Part shown: positions 21,551-32,791 of the stretch, in pieces | How the letters are laid out: each line of letters begins with the position of its first letter | Numbering within the stretch: the first letter of the stretch is position 1 | NCBI GenBank assembly: GCA_037974665.1 | Contig: CM075765.1 | Location: forward strand, 56,925,747-56,989,746 | Source: Ehretia macrophylla | Taxonomy: Eukaryota; Streptophyta; Magnoliopsida; Boraginales; Ehretiaceae | Direction: 5' to 3' | Length of the DNA stretch: 64,000 nucleotides | Notes under the pieces: model-generated | The model's input: the letters and a program-made list of their open reading frames with translations, nothing else | What the model was told of the DNA's origin: nothing | The model's database searches: none | Made by a program: the position numbers and the translations under genes

Positions 21551-24500
21551 AACCAAAGCCCCATGCTTTTGCCAGCATGACAGCAAGCACGGACTGGCAC
21601 CAAGGAGTCAACTGAATGATCAACGTCTAGGTTGCTTCCACTTGTGGCCTTCTTCGACCGCCTTGACACCTTAATATCAAGGAACCCCCCTTCTTCCATA
21701 AATAGGTAGAGACCTGGAGGATCGAAAAACCCAACGGGAAACCTTTCACCGCTTCACACATTCTTTCACGAATCGCTCTCTTAGATGTTTCCACTCTTGT
21801 CCCTGCAAGCAAAGAGGTTTCAAGATACCAGGTGACCAAGTGAAAGTGAATAGCTCTGAGCAAATCTTCTAAGCATACCCTTTGTTTCTACTCTTTTTCT
21901 CTTCTAAAAACAACTAAAAATAGAATTCGAAAAAGCAAAGTAAGCAAATTTGTCTTCTTTTTGGACCTTCGACCAATAAGGTGATGACACATGCACGTGA
22001 ACTTCTAAAGAGTGGGTTCCAAACCTGGGTGGCACTATATAACTCAATCCATTAGTTGGCTATTGGTGGATTTTTTTTATTTTAGAAAAAACTCTGTAAT
22101 AGAGGGGAAATCGATTTGAATTGTCCCTTCTGCCCTTGCCTTGGGGAAAGAAAGACTGTATGACCGTACTCTTAAAGCACTCGTTCTAGCAGATATGTCT
22201 TTGTCATAGCCAGTGGAAGATATATTCCTTATCGGGGAATAGGGATTTATCCCAGCACTCCCAGGCCACTTTACCAATACAATAGGGTAGGGAGCGAACA
22301 GCCTCAAATGAGGAACCAACCCAATCTATTACATACGATCACTGATCGAATCGTGAATTGGGGCTTTCTCTTATACCTCCAATTCAGCAATGGGCACTAC
22401 GGGTACTAGTTTCATGGTAATTTGTTTTCACCTCCATCCCCTGCATCTCTATGGCAGACTGCAAGCACAAAAGCTACGGGAACGATTTCCCTATGGAGGA
22501 ATCCCGAGGTTTAGAGCAGAGATGAAGAAGCTTTCATTCAACAAGAGGAAGCATCATGGGAGGATGGAAATCTTCTTTACATAAGCTATTTAGAGCGATC
22601 CCCATAGATTAGAGAAAAAAAAATTGCAAGGAAAGAGCTAGACTTTGCTACAGAGACATACCAAGGAAGACTCTGACTACTAGTTGTAGGGATCCCGTAG
22701 GCCTCACATTCGATTAGGGAAGGAAGTCCCGAGTCAACAATAATAGTGGACTACTTGCCGCATTGATTCTTTATCCCCGGATAGATATTGATGGATTCCT
22801 AGTACCGACCTTACTTCAGGGTCGGGGTCAAGAAGAGAAAACATTCGACCTAGTTCAGGTTCACCTATATACCATTAAGCAAAAACGAAAGCAAGTTTAG
22901 GGTTAACCTTTAGCTATTTCCCGATCTATCTTTTGAAAGGAACCCAACTCAAAGTATTCAGTCTCAAACAATCTTATCGGGGAAGCACTCTATCCAGCAG
23001 CCTATGTTCTACACTGGCTTAATAGCTTGGTGGATGTCAAAGAGGTTTCAACTCTTCTTACTCTTTCTTTGACGGTTGAAGACCAACCAGCACAAGAATT
23101 GAACAAAAGCTTGAAGACTTGACCAACGAGGTATAGGATCGATTAGCAGCTCAACCAATTCGCAATTTAACTAAAACTAAGAGAATTGACATCGGAGAAC
23201 GGGCCATTGGCCCAAAACAAACAAGAAGAAAAAATAGGGGGTCGGCCACCAACTGGCACGCTAACTTCCCATTGACTAGGGCCAAGATAAGTAGAGGAGC
23301 AAGGTACGAGCTTTTTCTTATTTCTTTTCTTATACCTTTTCCTTCTTTTCCTCTATTCTTTCCCTTGCTAATAAGGCTGAAGGGACCTCGTCTAACTTTT
23401 CTCCAAATGCCGAGTCTAGCTCACTTAGGGGTTACTTGCCTTTGAAATAACAGCATTTCTCATCCAATACAAAAGATAAATTATCCTTCTACAGATCATG
23501 ACGATGAGAGTTCTGAACTAGTGCCTAGAGATAGATAGATGGGTCCCATTTAAAGATTGAACTTTTCCTTTGATAGAAGGGATGATGGGCTTACCACTAG
23601 GACCGATAGATTGGATTAGGACAAACCAAGTTGATCGCCTACTTGGAATCAAAGGGGAAGTAAGAGACAGGAATATAGGCCATGAAAGCAAAGAAGACAT
23701 GGTCAAATTTACCATATTCTTACCTGAATTGCTCTCACCCGAACTCAATCTCATTTCCAAGCCAATTTCTATCAAGAATGTTGGCCTATTATCAGTATCT
23801 TTATATGGCTTGATACCTATTGATGGAAGATCTCAATTTCTCATGCTTTCGTAGCATGGACCCAAGCTTACATGATGAACCATCAAAGAAAGTCCTACAA
23901 ATGAAGACTTGGGCTTGTCAAGCCTGTTTTCCTCGATGAAAGACCACAGAAGGGACAAAGCACAACAAGGCCTACCTATTCTCCTAATGCAACCCGGCTT
24001 TGTAAGGGATTCAATATTATCTCAAGATATACTCTCCCAAGGACTAAAGGTTAAGGGTGATCCCATCCAGTGTAGGCGAGTAGAGTTCACCCATCCGGTA
24101 GTGAGAGAAAGATGAACAATGAAGCTATAGCTACTCACCTTTCCGCTATTCGTCTTGTTGTGATAGGGGTCTTAACAGCCCATCAACCAATCTTTCTTTC
24201 TATCTCGAATTCTTGATCTTTGGTGCCAGTGGAGCAAAAGAAGCGGGGGACGAACTCCTCTATCTTCCCTACCCTAGAAATAGGTTGGATCTATTGAATT
24301 AGATCCTGGAGAAAGGGTTGGGAGGTATGAGTTAATCAGATGCAAGAAAGCCCAGGCAATCCATTCTTATCAATCATTCGTTAGGAAGCAGTGGAGAATG
24401 AATCGTCTTTTGAAATCTCATTGTTGAAGGCGTAGAGAGGGCTGAAAAAATATGGGATAAATTTTTACAACCATATCGTCAATAAAGAATTGTGTAATTA

Positions 24501-24704
24501 ATTGGACCAACAGTCTTCTGTCCGGCAGGCAATTTATGTGCAATTATTGTTTCTATAGTCCTTACTATGCCAGCAATAGAGAATCCTTAGAAAATTGGAA
24601 CTCCCCAACTTGATATGTTCAACTAGAATAAAAGTTGGGTAATAGTTTGATTCCCTACAAATGATAAGTCTCCAAGCTTGACCTCGCCCACACAGGGAGG
24701 ACTG
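21546..24704. other. Unassigned, probably mitochondrial-derived sequence
   Basis: About 3.2 kb with no recognisable gene. Open frames of 60-95 codons (for example 23570-23854 and 23909-24115 on the + strand) show no domain, signal peptide or family motif that I can name and are probably chance frames in mitochondrial spacer. The block ends at the TRIM element that starts at 24705. Confidence 0.4.
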
Positions 24705-25175
24705 TGTCAAGCCACGGATTAACCCCGTGCACCTAACTATCGAGAAATTGTTCGATTTGCACTCCCACAGGATCGCCTGGGTGAGCACTCACGAGTTTGT
24801 CCCTTCGAGGATCTCTCTTTAAAAGGCGCCTCGGCTGATACAAGGATTTTCGCCCTTATATCCAGCTCTCTCACTTCGTACACTTCCGATGTGGGATGCA
24901 CCCCCACTTCCCCTTAGGAAGGATCTTGCCCTCAAGAGCAGGCACAAAGGAAGCCCTGCTCTGATACCATTTGTCAAGCCACGGATTAACCCCGTGCACC
25001 CAACTGCTGAGGAATTGTCTGCTTTGCACTCCCACAGGATCGCCTGGGTGAGCACTCACGGGTTTGTCCCTTCGAGGATCTCTCCTCAAAAGGTGCCTCA
25101 GCTGATACAAGGATTTTCGCCCTTATATTCAGCTCTCTCACTTCGTACGCTTCCAATGTGGGAAGGTGGGATGCA
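24705..25175 (-). mobile_element. TRIM-type miniature LTR element (about 470 bp)
   Basis: Two direct repeats of about 196-204 bp (24705-24900 and 24972-25175) flank only 71 bp of internal sequence. On the - strand each begins TGCATCCCAC and ends GGCTTGACA. Between them are a primer-binding site complementary to tRNA-iMet (reverse complement GCTCTGATACCA, 24958-24969, two bases from the LTR) and a purine-rich tract (reverse complement of 'cccccacttcccctt', 24901-24915). Small LTRs, no coding capacity and these two priming sites define terminal-repeat retrotransposons in miniature. The right LTR carries an 8-bp insertion near its outer end. No target duplication can be seen because the right end merges with another LTR. 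Confidence 0.8.
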
Positions 25176-25367
25176 TCCCACATCGGAAGCATACGAAGTG
25201 AGAGAGCTGGATATAAGGGCGAAAATCCTTGTATCAGTCGAGGCGCCTTTTGAGGAGAGATCCTCGAACGGACAAACCCGTGAGTGCTAGCCCAGGCGAT
25301 CCTGTGGGAGTGCAAAGCGGACAATTCCTTGGTAGTTGGGTGTACAGGGTTAATCTGTGGATTGACA
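25172..25367 (+). mobile_element. Second TRIM LTR, head-to-head with the first, acting as 5' LTR of a gypsy body
   Basis: This 196-bp unit is the inverted copy of the TRIM LTRs: it starts TGCATCCCACATCGG and ends GGATTGACA. It shares the four bases TGCA with the outer end of the preceding - strand element, forming a GTGGGATGCATCCCAC palindrome. Its 3' end is followed by 'aa' and the primer-binding site at 25370, exactly the spacing of the TRIM rather than of the gypsy family. Confidence 0.8.
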
Positions 25368-25369
25368 AA

Positions 25370-25381
25370 TGGTATCAGAGC
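25370..25381 (+). other. Primer-binding site (tRNA-iMet type) at the TRIM/gypsy junction
   Basis: TGGTATCAGAGC, complementary to the 3' end of plant initiator tRNA-Met. Upstream is TRIM LTR; downstream, from 'gcatgttagatgttagccgggg', the sequence matches the family-2 gypsy leader at 41121 onward. The switch from one element to the other lies inside this 12-bp site. Confidence 0.85.
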
Positions 25382-25657
25382 GCATGTTAGATGTTAGCCG
25401 GGGTATCCTCGGAATGTGGGTAGTGGTCCAAGCATTTAAGTATGTATGAAGTGAAAAGAAAAGTGAACTATGTGTTAATATGTTAAAGTGATTAAGTGAT
25501 TATGTGATTTAGTTCTTATGTGATTATGTGATTAATTTGTTTATGTGATTGATACTTAAGTGATTTATGTGCTTTATATGAGTTTGTTGTTTGTGTGTTA
25601 ATAGTTGTTCATAGTTGTTCATGTGCTATAACCTGTGCTAACTCTTTGATTAGTAGA

Positions 25658-26995
25658 ATGACTGGTAGACCGAGGACCAGAGGTAGGCCTGAGGTAACTG
25701 ATGAGGTTCCGAGAAATGTGGTACCAGGCCAAGTTAAGGGTGATGATCGTATAGTTGCAGCTTTTGATAGGATAAACGAGATCATGGCCAGTCAGGCACA
25801 ATTACTAGCAGGGCAGGCTTCCCAAACTCAGGCATTGCAGAATTAGTTATTGAATGCACAAGGTGGGTACCACGGGTATGGTACACTGAAAGATTTTTTA
25901 TGGTATTATCCACCGCAGTTTCAGGGGGAGCCGGATGATAGGAAAGCTGAGGCGTGGATTAGTAAGGTGGAGACGATTTTTGACCCTCTTGATTATTTCG
26001 ATGAGTGGAAGGTCACTTTTGCCGTGTACTTGCTGGATGATGAGGCAGAAGAATGGTGACGCACGGTGAAAACTAGCTGGGAGACTCAGGGTATTCCGTA
26101 TGTTTGGGATACCTTTCTGTTAGCTTTTCCGGCGAAGTATGTCCCGAGAATCGCGAGGGAGCGGAGAGAGGTAGAGTTTCTAGCCTTAGTGCAGGGAGAT
26201 GCTTCAGTGGCTCATTATGAGGCCACTTTTACTAAGTTGTCCCAGTATGCACTAAAGTATGTGGCTGATGAGGAACGTGAGACACGTAGGTTTATGTTGG
26301 GTTTGAGGCCCGAGATTTAGGATGCGATGGCCCTGAACCGGTATGATATATTTACTGAGGCCTTTGATGCATCTTCTAGGTTAGAGAAGAGAAAGGGGAA
26401 CAGATCAGACCTAGTCAGCCTAGCAAGAGGCCATTTCAGCCGCATGGCCAGCAGGGTATGTATAAACCTATAATACAGCAGGGTAGTTATAGGCCTTCGA
26501 TACAGCAGAGTTCTTTCAGACTGCAGGGTCAGTAGGGTTACTATCGGCCTCAGTTTCAGCAGGGGTCTTATCAAGCTTAGTCTCAGTACAGGCCGGCCCA
26601 GTCTCAGGGTCAATATAGGCCCAATGTTGTGAGACCTCAGTAGCAGGCTGGTTCAGCTGCTTATTCAGCTTCTGGTTCTTTAGGAGGCAGTGTCAGTGCT
26701 CCAATGCCATAGTGTGTTTATTGTAAACATAACGGCCATCTGGAGGCCGACTGTCCGAGGAAGGCAGGGACGTGTTTAGGTTGCGGCAGCAACCAACACT
26801 GGGTGAGGGATTGCCCCAGGTATCAGGGTTCTACGGGTCAGCCAGTAGTCCAGGGTTATCAAGGTGGACCTACAAGTAGTATACCTCAGCAACAGCGGCC
26901 TCAGGCTCAGGCCTACGCAATGGACTTGGAGGAATTGCCAGAGGCGGCAGCAGTGGTAAAAGGTAACTTACTTATTCTCAACCAATTAAATATCA
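25658..26995 (+). pseudogene. Family-2 gypsy gag (capsid/nucleocapsid), nonsense-mutated
   Basis: Gag forms the particle that packages the element's RNA. From the ATG at 25658 (MTGRPRTRGRPE) one frame gives the capsid block GEPDDRKAEAWISKVETIFD, DEAEEW and VWDTFLLAFPAKY, then ARERREVEFLALVQGD. A Q/P-rich region and two CCHC knuckles follow: CVYCKHNGHLEADC and CLGCGSNQHWVRDC. In-frame stops lie at 25844-25846 (TAG), 26057-26059 (TGA in place of a conserved Trp), 26318-26320 (TAG) and several places downstream. The first of these, codon 63, is shared with the copy starting at 41354. The start was chosen by comparison with that copy (MAGRPRTRGRP). Confidence 0.85.
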
Positions 26996-27109
26996 TATCT
27001 CCTTGAGTGCAACGTGCGAAAATGTGAGTAGAGAGTTTGCCTTATACGATTAAAGTTAGCACGTGCATCATATTAGTTGGCGACTGAGTAGTATGTGACG
27101 CTGAGGTAT

Positions 27110-27560
27110 ATGGAATTCCGATTAAGGGTCAAGCTACTTTATGACTATACATTGATTATTGGGATTCTTATTTGGTGATTTTATACGGAATTCTTCCTCG
27201 AGATTTCTATAAGGGATTCTTATTCAGCATACTTCTTTGGACTTCTTCTATGGTATTTCCTATGCGGTATTCTTATGTGGAATTCTGATACAGTATTATC
27301 CGGAGTTCTTATATTGGGATTATTATTTGGTATTCTTGCTCGGTGATCTTGTTGAAGCTCTTACTTGGTATTCTGGGTTGGTGCTCTATTACGGAATCTA
27401 TGTTTGGCATTTTCTTCAGTAATTATTTGAGATTCTCATCCGAAAGTCTTAGTCGGTGTTCTTATTCAGCGTTCCTATTCAAGCTCCTTGTTCGGTATTC
27501 CTAGTTGACCTACTTAGTTGGTATTCAGAATTTGGTTTTCGGTCTTTCATTCCATATGTT
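27110..27560 (+). repeat. Degenerate GGTATTCTT-type repeat tract upstream of the LTR
   Basis: Repeated words such as 'ggaattctta', 'ggtattctt' and 'gggattctta' recur every 20-25 bases. It matches in style and position (just before the polypurine tract) the tract at 602-1560. Confidence 0.6.
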
Positions 27561-29190
27561 TGAGCCAGCAATACTTGAGTGAAGAATTGCAAGGACGTAA
27601 TTGTTTTAAAGAGGGGAGAATGTGAAACCCCATTTTTCTATCTTATCTCGATTTGCGTGCTTTACCTCGTTTTGCATGAATTGACATGTTTATGTGCTAT
27701 ATGACTTCGAATGTGTTAAATATGTGATTAATACTCCTAATATATGCTATGTGTGCATTCATTAAATTTTTATCAAAAACGGAAACATAAATTTTATTAT
27801 TGATTTTTGTAAATAGTATTTTGAACACCTGTCCGCTAAAATTGTTATAGGGGTGTTTTAAACGTTTTAAAACCTAGTCCTCGGGTATTAATAGATCCGT
27901 ATTTGATTGAAACGGATTTGGGATTGGATTTGGGATTGGTTTTAGAATTTTAAAGATTTTTACACTTTCTTTTGCAAAAATCGAGTTTTAAGCCGACTCG
28001 GGTATAATTGTTTAAATGTAAAACTTCTTGCACCTCAAAATAAACTACTTGAGATATCTTAGGAGTTGCATAATTAGTTTGAGTAAGAAATAGCTAAAAT
28101 GAATTAAAAGACTAGAAATACAAAAAAATGCTAACTTTGACTTTTACTATTTTATTTGACCAAGCCTATTTATGCATAATATATCAATATTGCTCACAAA
28201 ATAACTCAAAACACACTCATTTCTCACTCACATGGCCGAAACTCCATAGCCTTTCTTGAGGAGTTTTTCAACATTTTTTCAAAACAAATTTTTCATTAAA
28301 AGTTGCAATTAAAGGTCAATCTTCATCAACCAAAACTTGATTCCATGTTTTATGTTTTTGCTTATAATTGCATCTTTCTAGCTTCATAACACATCAAAGG
28401 TGAAAGAAAAATTCTAGATCTCAAAAGTCATATTTTATGTTTTTGCTTATAATTGCACTTTGAACCGTTAGAATGTTAATTTGAAGTTATATTATTGCTC
28501 AGTGCATGCTAAGGATCGTTTATGTGTATTACTACGAGATTTGAACCATTGTAGCGAAATTATTTATTTTTGGATATTTAAAGTTGATAGATTAGCCATT
28601 TGATGAATAACTTGAGTTGTTATGGTTGAAATCGATTGCCGTCGATTTCTAAAAGTTTGTTAATTATGTGGTAATGCCGTTATAATGCCGAATTTTCGAT
28701 TACGATGTTTGTGGTAAAATCTGGAAATTTCAGCCTAGGTGCATTGAGGTTTTAGGTTTGTTGGGCTTGATTTTAATGTGTCTTGGTTGGTTTCCGATAG
28801 GGCTAATGTAGTTGACTGAATGGTTGAGTGTTAGAAACTGATTTGGGGTTGTTTGGATTTGTAGAATGTAAGATGTGATTATTTGAAGTTTAGGTTGTCT
28901 TTCTTTAAATTGTTGAATTGATCCTTTAGATGATTGGGTGGTGTTTGAGTGATTGAATTGTGAGTTGTTAATGGTTAGATTAGGGTTTGATTGTGTGTTT
29001 AATGCATGTTGAGTTGGATGGCCTATTTTGTCATCTAACTTAATTGTTTCCTGATTATATAGTTGTTGATTGTTAAATATTGTTTAATTGATTGGTAAAA
29101 TATGGATTAATTGATTATTGATTGTTGTTACAAAACTGTGGGTAACGCGCTTGGAGTTAATCCAGGGCGTTACATTGTTAATTGAATGAT

Positions 29191-29355
29191 GATTATTGAG
29201 TACGGGAATTGGGCACTTTTGTTGCTGATCTCTCAGAATATTGATGATTATTGAGTACGGGAATCAGACACTTTTGTTGCTGATCTCTCAGAATATTGAT
29301 TGATTATTGATTACGGGAATCGGGCACTTTCGTTACTGATCTCTCGGTTTATTTA
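29191..29355 (+). repeat. Three tandem copies of a 55-56 bp unit within the LTR
   Basis: Units start GATTATTGA at 29191, 29246 and 29302 and contain 'tacgggaat', 'gcactttygttrctgatctctc' style segments. Other family-2 LTRs (38710-41104, 30384-32747) have only a single equivalent region, so the expansion is specific to this copy. Confidence 0.8.
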
Positions 29356-29718
29356 TGTTGAGTCTCATTGTTGTGAGCTTTGATAATGTTGTGTCACCTC
29401 AGGAGGCATCTCGGGTTGCGGGCACAGTTATCATGGCTACTCCCTATCTCGCATGGGCGGAGAGGCCATGGGTATGGGTCTAGGTGAAGGTACCTCAGGA
29501 TTGTGTGATTGAGTTTTGAGGAGTTGTTGAGCATGAAATTGGTGTATAGAGCTTCATTAGCAAATGTATTGTATCCTTATTGTGTGTTTACAGTTATTAC
29601 TATTGTTGCATTTATAATGATTATTGATGTTTATTGTGTGTTTACTGCTCAAAGGATGATTTCCAAGGAGTATAATAAATACTGTTAGAGATCTATCAGA
29701 TCCTCACTAGGCTTGTTT

Positions 29719-29726
29719 TATATAAG
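29719..29726 (+). promoter_or_regulatory. TATA box of the family-2 LTR
   Basis: TATATAAG sits in 'cttgttttatataagctcactct', conserved in the copies at 40585-40592 (+) and, in reverse, near 30815-30822 and 4455. Conservation around this motif in diverged LTRs supports it as the core promoter at the U3/R junction, giving transcripts from the last fifth of the LTR. Confidence 0.6.
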
Positions 29727-30236
29727 CTCACTCTGAATTATTGCATGCATGCAGGTGTTACTGAGCCTGACTACGGGTACGTGCTTCTTGATCAGAAAAG
29801 TGTGCCTATCGTGGATGAGTCTTATGTGCAAAAGTCTTTGCCATGAGATTGTTTGTAGTTGATGTATTATGATGTATTATAAACTTACTTTAACTTAAAG
29901 ACTTATGTATGATGGTTTAGTAGTTTTTCTTTTGATCATGTTTAGATTACTAAATTGGTTTATAATCTATTTGGAAATGTATTTATAGCCTATGTATTAT
30001 GTTGGAACGGAGGCGCGTAACTATGAAATAGTTGATGAAACAATGTTTAATGTATGAAGTGGTGGTTTTGTATGTTGTTAATTTGATTGTGGAATTGGTT
30101 GGTGATTTATAGAGGTTGATGCATGTTGTTCTTAAGGGTTGTTTTAGAGCCCTGATGTTCATGTTACTTTCGTTATGCTACCAAAAGTCTGTTGTGTCCT
30201 GACTGATCTTAGGAGGGGTTGAGTTGGGGCGTGATA

Positions 30237-30312
30237 GACTGGTTGGGGAAAGAACCCAAAAGTCATAATTGCAATCTCGACACAGCCTATTTCGAGCCCT
30301 ATTGGTATAAAA
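30237..30312. other. Short unassigned organellar-like flank
   Basis: Seventy-six bases between the gypsy LTR and psbJ. No gene is seen. It may be spacer beyond psbJ or mitochondrial sequence next to a plastid insert. Confidence 0.4.
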
Positions 30313-32791
30313 GGGGATGAACCCAATCCAAATTATGAACCGTAAAAGAAAAGACCTATTGAACCGATCACAGGAATACTAGTTGTCACGCCCCAACTCG
30401 ACCCCTCCTATAATCAGTCAGGACGCAACGGAATTTCGGCAGTATAACGACAGTAAATAGGACACCGAGGCTCTAAACCAACCTCAATAGAACATCATAC
30501 ATCAAACTCCATAAACAATCCCAAATATCATCTCCTCAATTAAGTTAACAACATACAACACATCCATATTATACAATAATCATTCTTCAACATTCCAATC
30601 ATAGTTATACGCCTCCGTTCCAACTTAATACATAGGCTATACATACATTTCAAAATAGATTATACAAAACATTATTTTACAACAACTAAGATAATCACAT
30701 GGCAATGACTCCTGCACTTAAGACTCATCCACATACGGCACATTTCCCTCTTCCGGAGGCACATACCCGTAGTCAAAATCAGTAACACCTGCATGCATGC
30801 AATAATAGAGAGTGAGCTTATATAAAATAAGCCCAGCGAGGATCCGATAGATCTCGAGCAAGGTCTACTAAACTCCTTGGAATAATCCTTTGAGTCAGTA
30901 AACACACAATAACATAAATAATACTATCATCACATAACTATATGATCATTCAATAAAGGATACTCTCTGTAGTTGGTGTAGCTCCAAACACCATCACGAT
31001 CTCAACCATTCTTCTTGTAACTCCCCATTACTCACGCACCCGGGGTACACCCAATAACCTCGCCCTCCATGACACCTCCGTCATGCGAGCTGGAGGCAAT
31101 CTCTGATAGTCATGCCGTTATCAACTCGACAGCCCAATGCTGCCTGAGAGGTGGCACACACATACCAGAGACCCAGCAATAATAACAAACATCAATCATT
31201 CACAGGAGGATAGTCAAGCAGAACTGTTTATCTCCCGGCATCAATCATCAATCAATAATCATCAATCATCATCAATAAACATATTATCATCATCAATAAT
31301 CATATTATCATCATAATAACATCAATAAACAATTTAACAACAAATAACTAAGTTAGATAACAAAGTAAGCCATCCAACCGAACATGCATTACACACACAA
31401 TCGAACCCTAATTTACCCGTCAACAACTCACAATTCAATCACTCAACCCACACCCAATCATCTAAGGCTCAATCTAACATTTTAAAGAAAGACAACCTAA
31501 ACTTCAAATAATCATATCTTACATTCTACTAATCCAAACAACTCCAAATCAGTTTCAAACACTCACCCATTCAATCAACTACATTAGCCCCCTCGGAAAT
31601 CAACCAAAACACATCTAAATCATGCTCAATAACCCTAAAACCCTAGTGTGTCATGGCTGAAATTTTTGGATTTTGGCACGAACATCACAATCGAAAATTC
31701 GGCATTACAACGGCGCTACCACCTAATTAACAAACTTTTAGAAATCGACGGCAATCGATTCCGATCAACACAACTCAATTTAATCAACATTGAACAATTT
31801 AATCAAATTTAAATACCCAAAAAATAAAAATTATGCTACAACCGATAAAAACTCGAAGTATTACAGCTAAATGATCCCTAGCATGCAAGGAGCAATAATC
31901 TAACATCAGATTAGAATTCTAACGGTTCAATTTTCATTTATACACAAAAATGCAAAAGACAACTTTTGAGATCTAGAATTTTTCTCTCACCTTTGATGCA
32001 AACTAAGGCTAGAAATGGGTAGAATGGATGCCCAACAATCAATTTCAAGCTTTGAATCACTCAATTCGGCTTTGAAATGCAAAATCTATGAGAAAAATGC
32101 TTTGAAAATGCCTTCATCTTTCTCCTCCAATGAGCCACAGTTTTGTGTGTATTTTTGGGGTATTTTTGTGCTTTGTGAGTGTGTGTTGGTGATATAAGCT
32201 TGTTGGCCAACCATTTAAATGATAGTCAAAGTAGAAACTTAGCATTTTTTTGTATTTTCTTGACTTTAAATGCATTTTCTTGATCACCAAAGTTCAAAAC
32301 AATTATTCAACACCCAATCTAGCTCAAGTAAATTATTTTTAGGTGATAAGAAGTTTTACATTCAAATAATTCCACCCGAGTTGGCTTAAAACTTGATTTT
32401 CGCAAAAGTCTGTGTAAAAACCCTAATAAATTCTTAAGCCGATTTTAAAACCGTTTTCATCAAACACAGGTCTATTAAAGTCTATGGACTAGGTCTAGAA
32501 GGGTTAAAAAGACCATTTTTAAAATTATAGCGGACGTGTTTCAAAAATACTATTCACTAAAAATAGACGATAAAATTTATGATCCCGTTTTTTATGAAAA
32601 TTTCATGAATGCACATTTAGCATGTTCTAGGAGTATTAATACCAAAATTACCATATTATAAGCTATATAGCACATAGACAGGTTAATTCACGCAAATCGA
32701 GGCAAAGACACGCAAATCGAGGTAAAGACGAAAACTGGGGTTTCACACTAGTTACAGTACCTATCAGCCAAAGATGAATCCTTCTAGTAGA
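30313..32791 (-). pseudogene. psbJ: Plastid psbJ fragment split by a solo LTR
   Basis: PsbJ is a 40-residue membrane subunit of photosystem II. Reading the - strand and skipping the LTR, the two pieces (32748-32791 and 30313-30383) line up with about 110 of the 123 bp of plastid psbJ, from codon 3-4 to the last sense codon: the segments 'ataggtactgtaact', 'attcctgtgatcggtt' and 'ggattgggttcatccc' are recognisable. The start codon and stop are missing, and at least one in-frame stop has appeared ('cataatttgg'). The match breaks off at both ends of the gene, so it is a short plastid fragment, probably one carried inside mitochondrial DNA. Confidence 0.82.
30384..32747 (-). mobile_element. Family-2 gypsy solo LTR in psbJ, with target duplication CTAGT
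   Basis: A full LTR of about 2.36 kb: on the + strand it starts TGTCACGCCCCAACTCG and ends GGGGTTTCACA (TGTGAAACCCC... on the - strand). The exact 5-bp target duplication CTAGT lies at 30379-30383 and 32748-32752. No internal sequence is left. Homologous throughout to 38710-41104. Open frames inside (for example 32015-32197) are not genes. Confidence 0.93.

Larger units (their letters stand above)
6397..24704. other. Nuclear copy of mitochondrial DNA (NUMT), interrupted by two solo LTRs
   Basis: The block holds atp6, a three-exon cox2 with both group II introns, a mitovirus-like remnant and a plastid-type trnM, a mixture characteristic of flowering-plant mitochondrial genomes. All genes carry nonsense mutations, and retrotransposons with clean 5-bp target duplications sit within it, so this is nuclear DNA rather than the mitochondrial genome. 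Introns are retained and at least one cox2 codon is in its apparently unedited state, so the transfer was of DNA rather than of spliced, edited RNA. How much of the unassigned sequence is mitochondrial cannot be shown without a database comparison. Confidence 0.85.
25382..27620 (+). mobile_element. Internal region of a family-2 gypsy element, pol largely deleted
   Basis: The leader (25382-25657) resembles that at 41121-41353. It is followed by a gag pseudogene, a few codons of protease (about 27005-27090, 'gtgcaacgtg...' as in the copy near 52730, but with the catalytic DSG segment missing), and then a T-rich degenerate repeat tract (27110-27560). No reverse transcriptase, RNase H or integrase is present. 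The polypurine tract AAAGAGGGGAGAA at 27608-27620 abuts the 3' LTR. Confidence 0.8.
27621..30236 (+). mobile_element. Family-2 gypsy 3' LTR (about 2.6 kb)
   Basis: It starts TGTGAAACCCCATTTT after the polypurine tract and ends GGGGCGTGATA, a mutated form of the GGCGTTACA end seen in the copy at 38710-41104. It contains a three-copy 55-bp tandem repeat (29191-29345) that makes it longer than other copies, and a TATA box at 29719. Distal flanking sequence is organellar (psbJ downstream). No target duplication can be assigned because the 5' end is chimeric. Confidence 0.85.

Noticed and set aside
23570-24115. Two + strand open frames of 94 and 68 codons
   Set aside because: No motif recognised and antisense frames of similar length exist in the same interval.
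24889-25324. Overlapping open frames on both strands with near-identical protein sequences
   Set aside because: They arise from the inverted TRIM LTRs and are not coding.
29120-29180. Sequence ending 'ccagggcgttaca' inside the LTR, resembling an LTR terminus
   Set aside because: No partner end or target duplication was found; probably a small local rearrangement.
29191-29355. Possible CRISPR-like regular repeats
   Set aside because: Units are contiguous tandem repeats without unique spacers, in a plant LTR.
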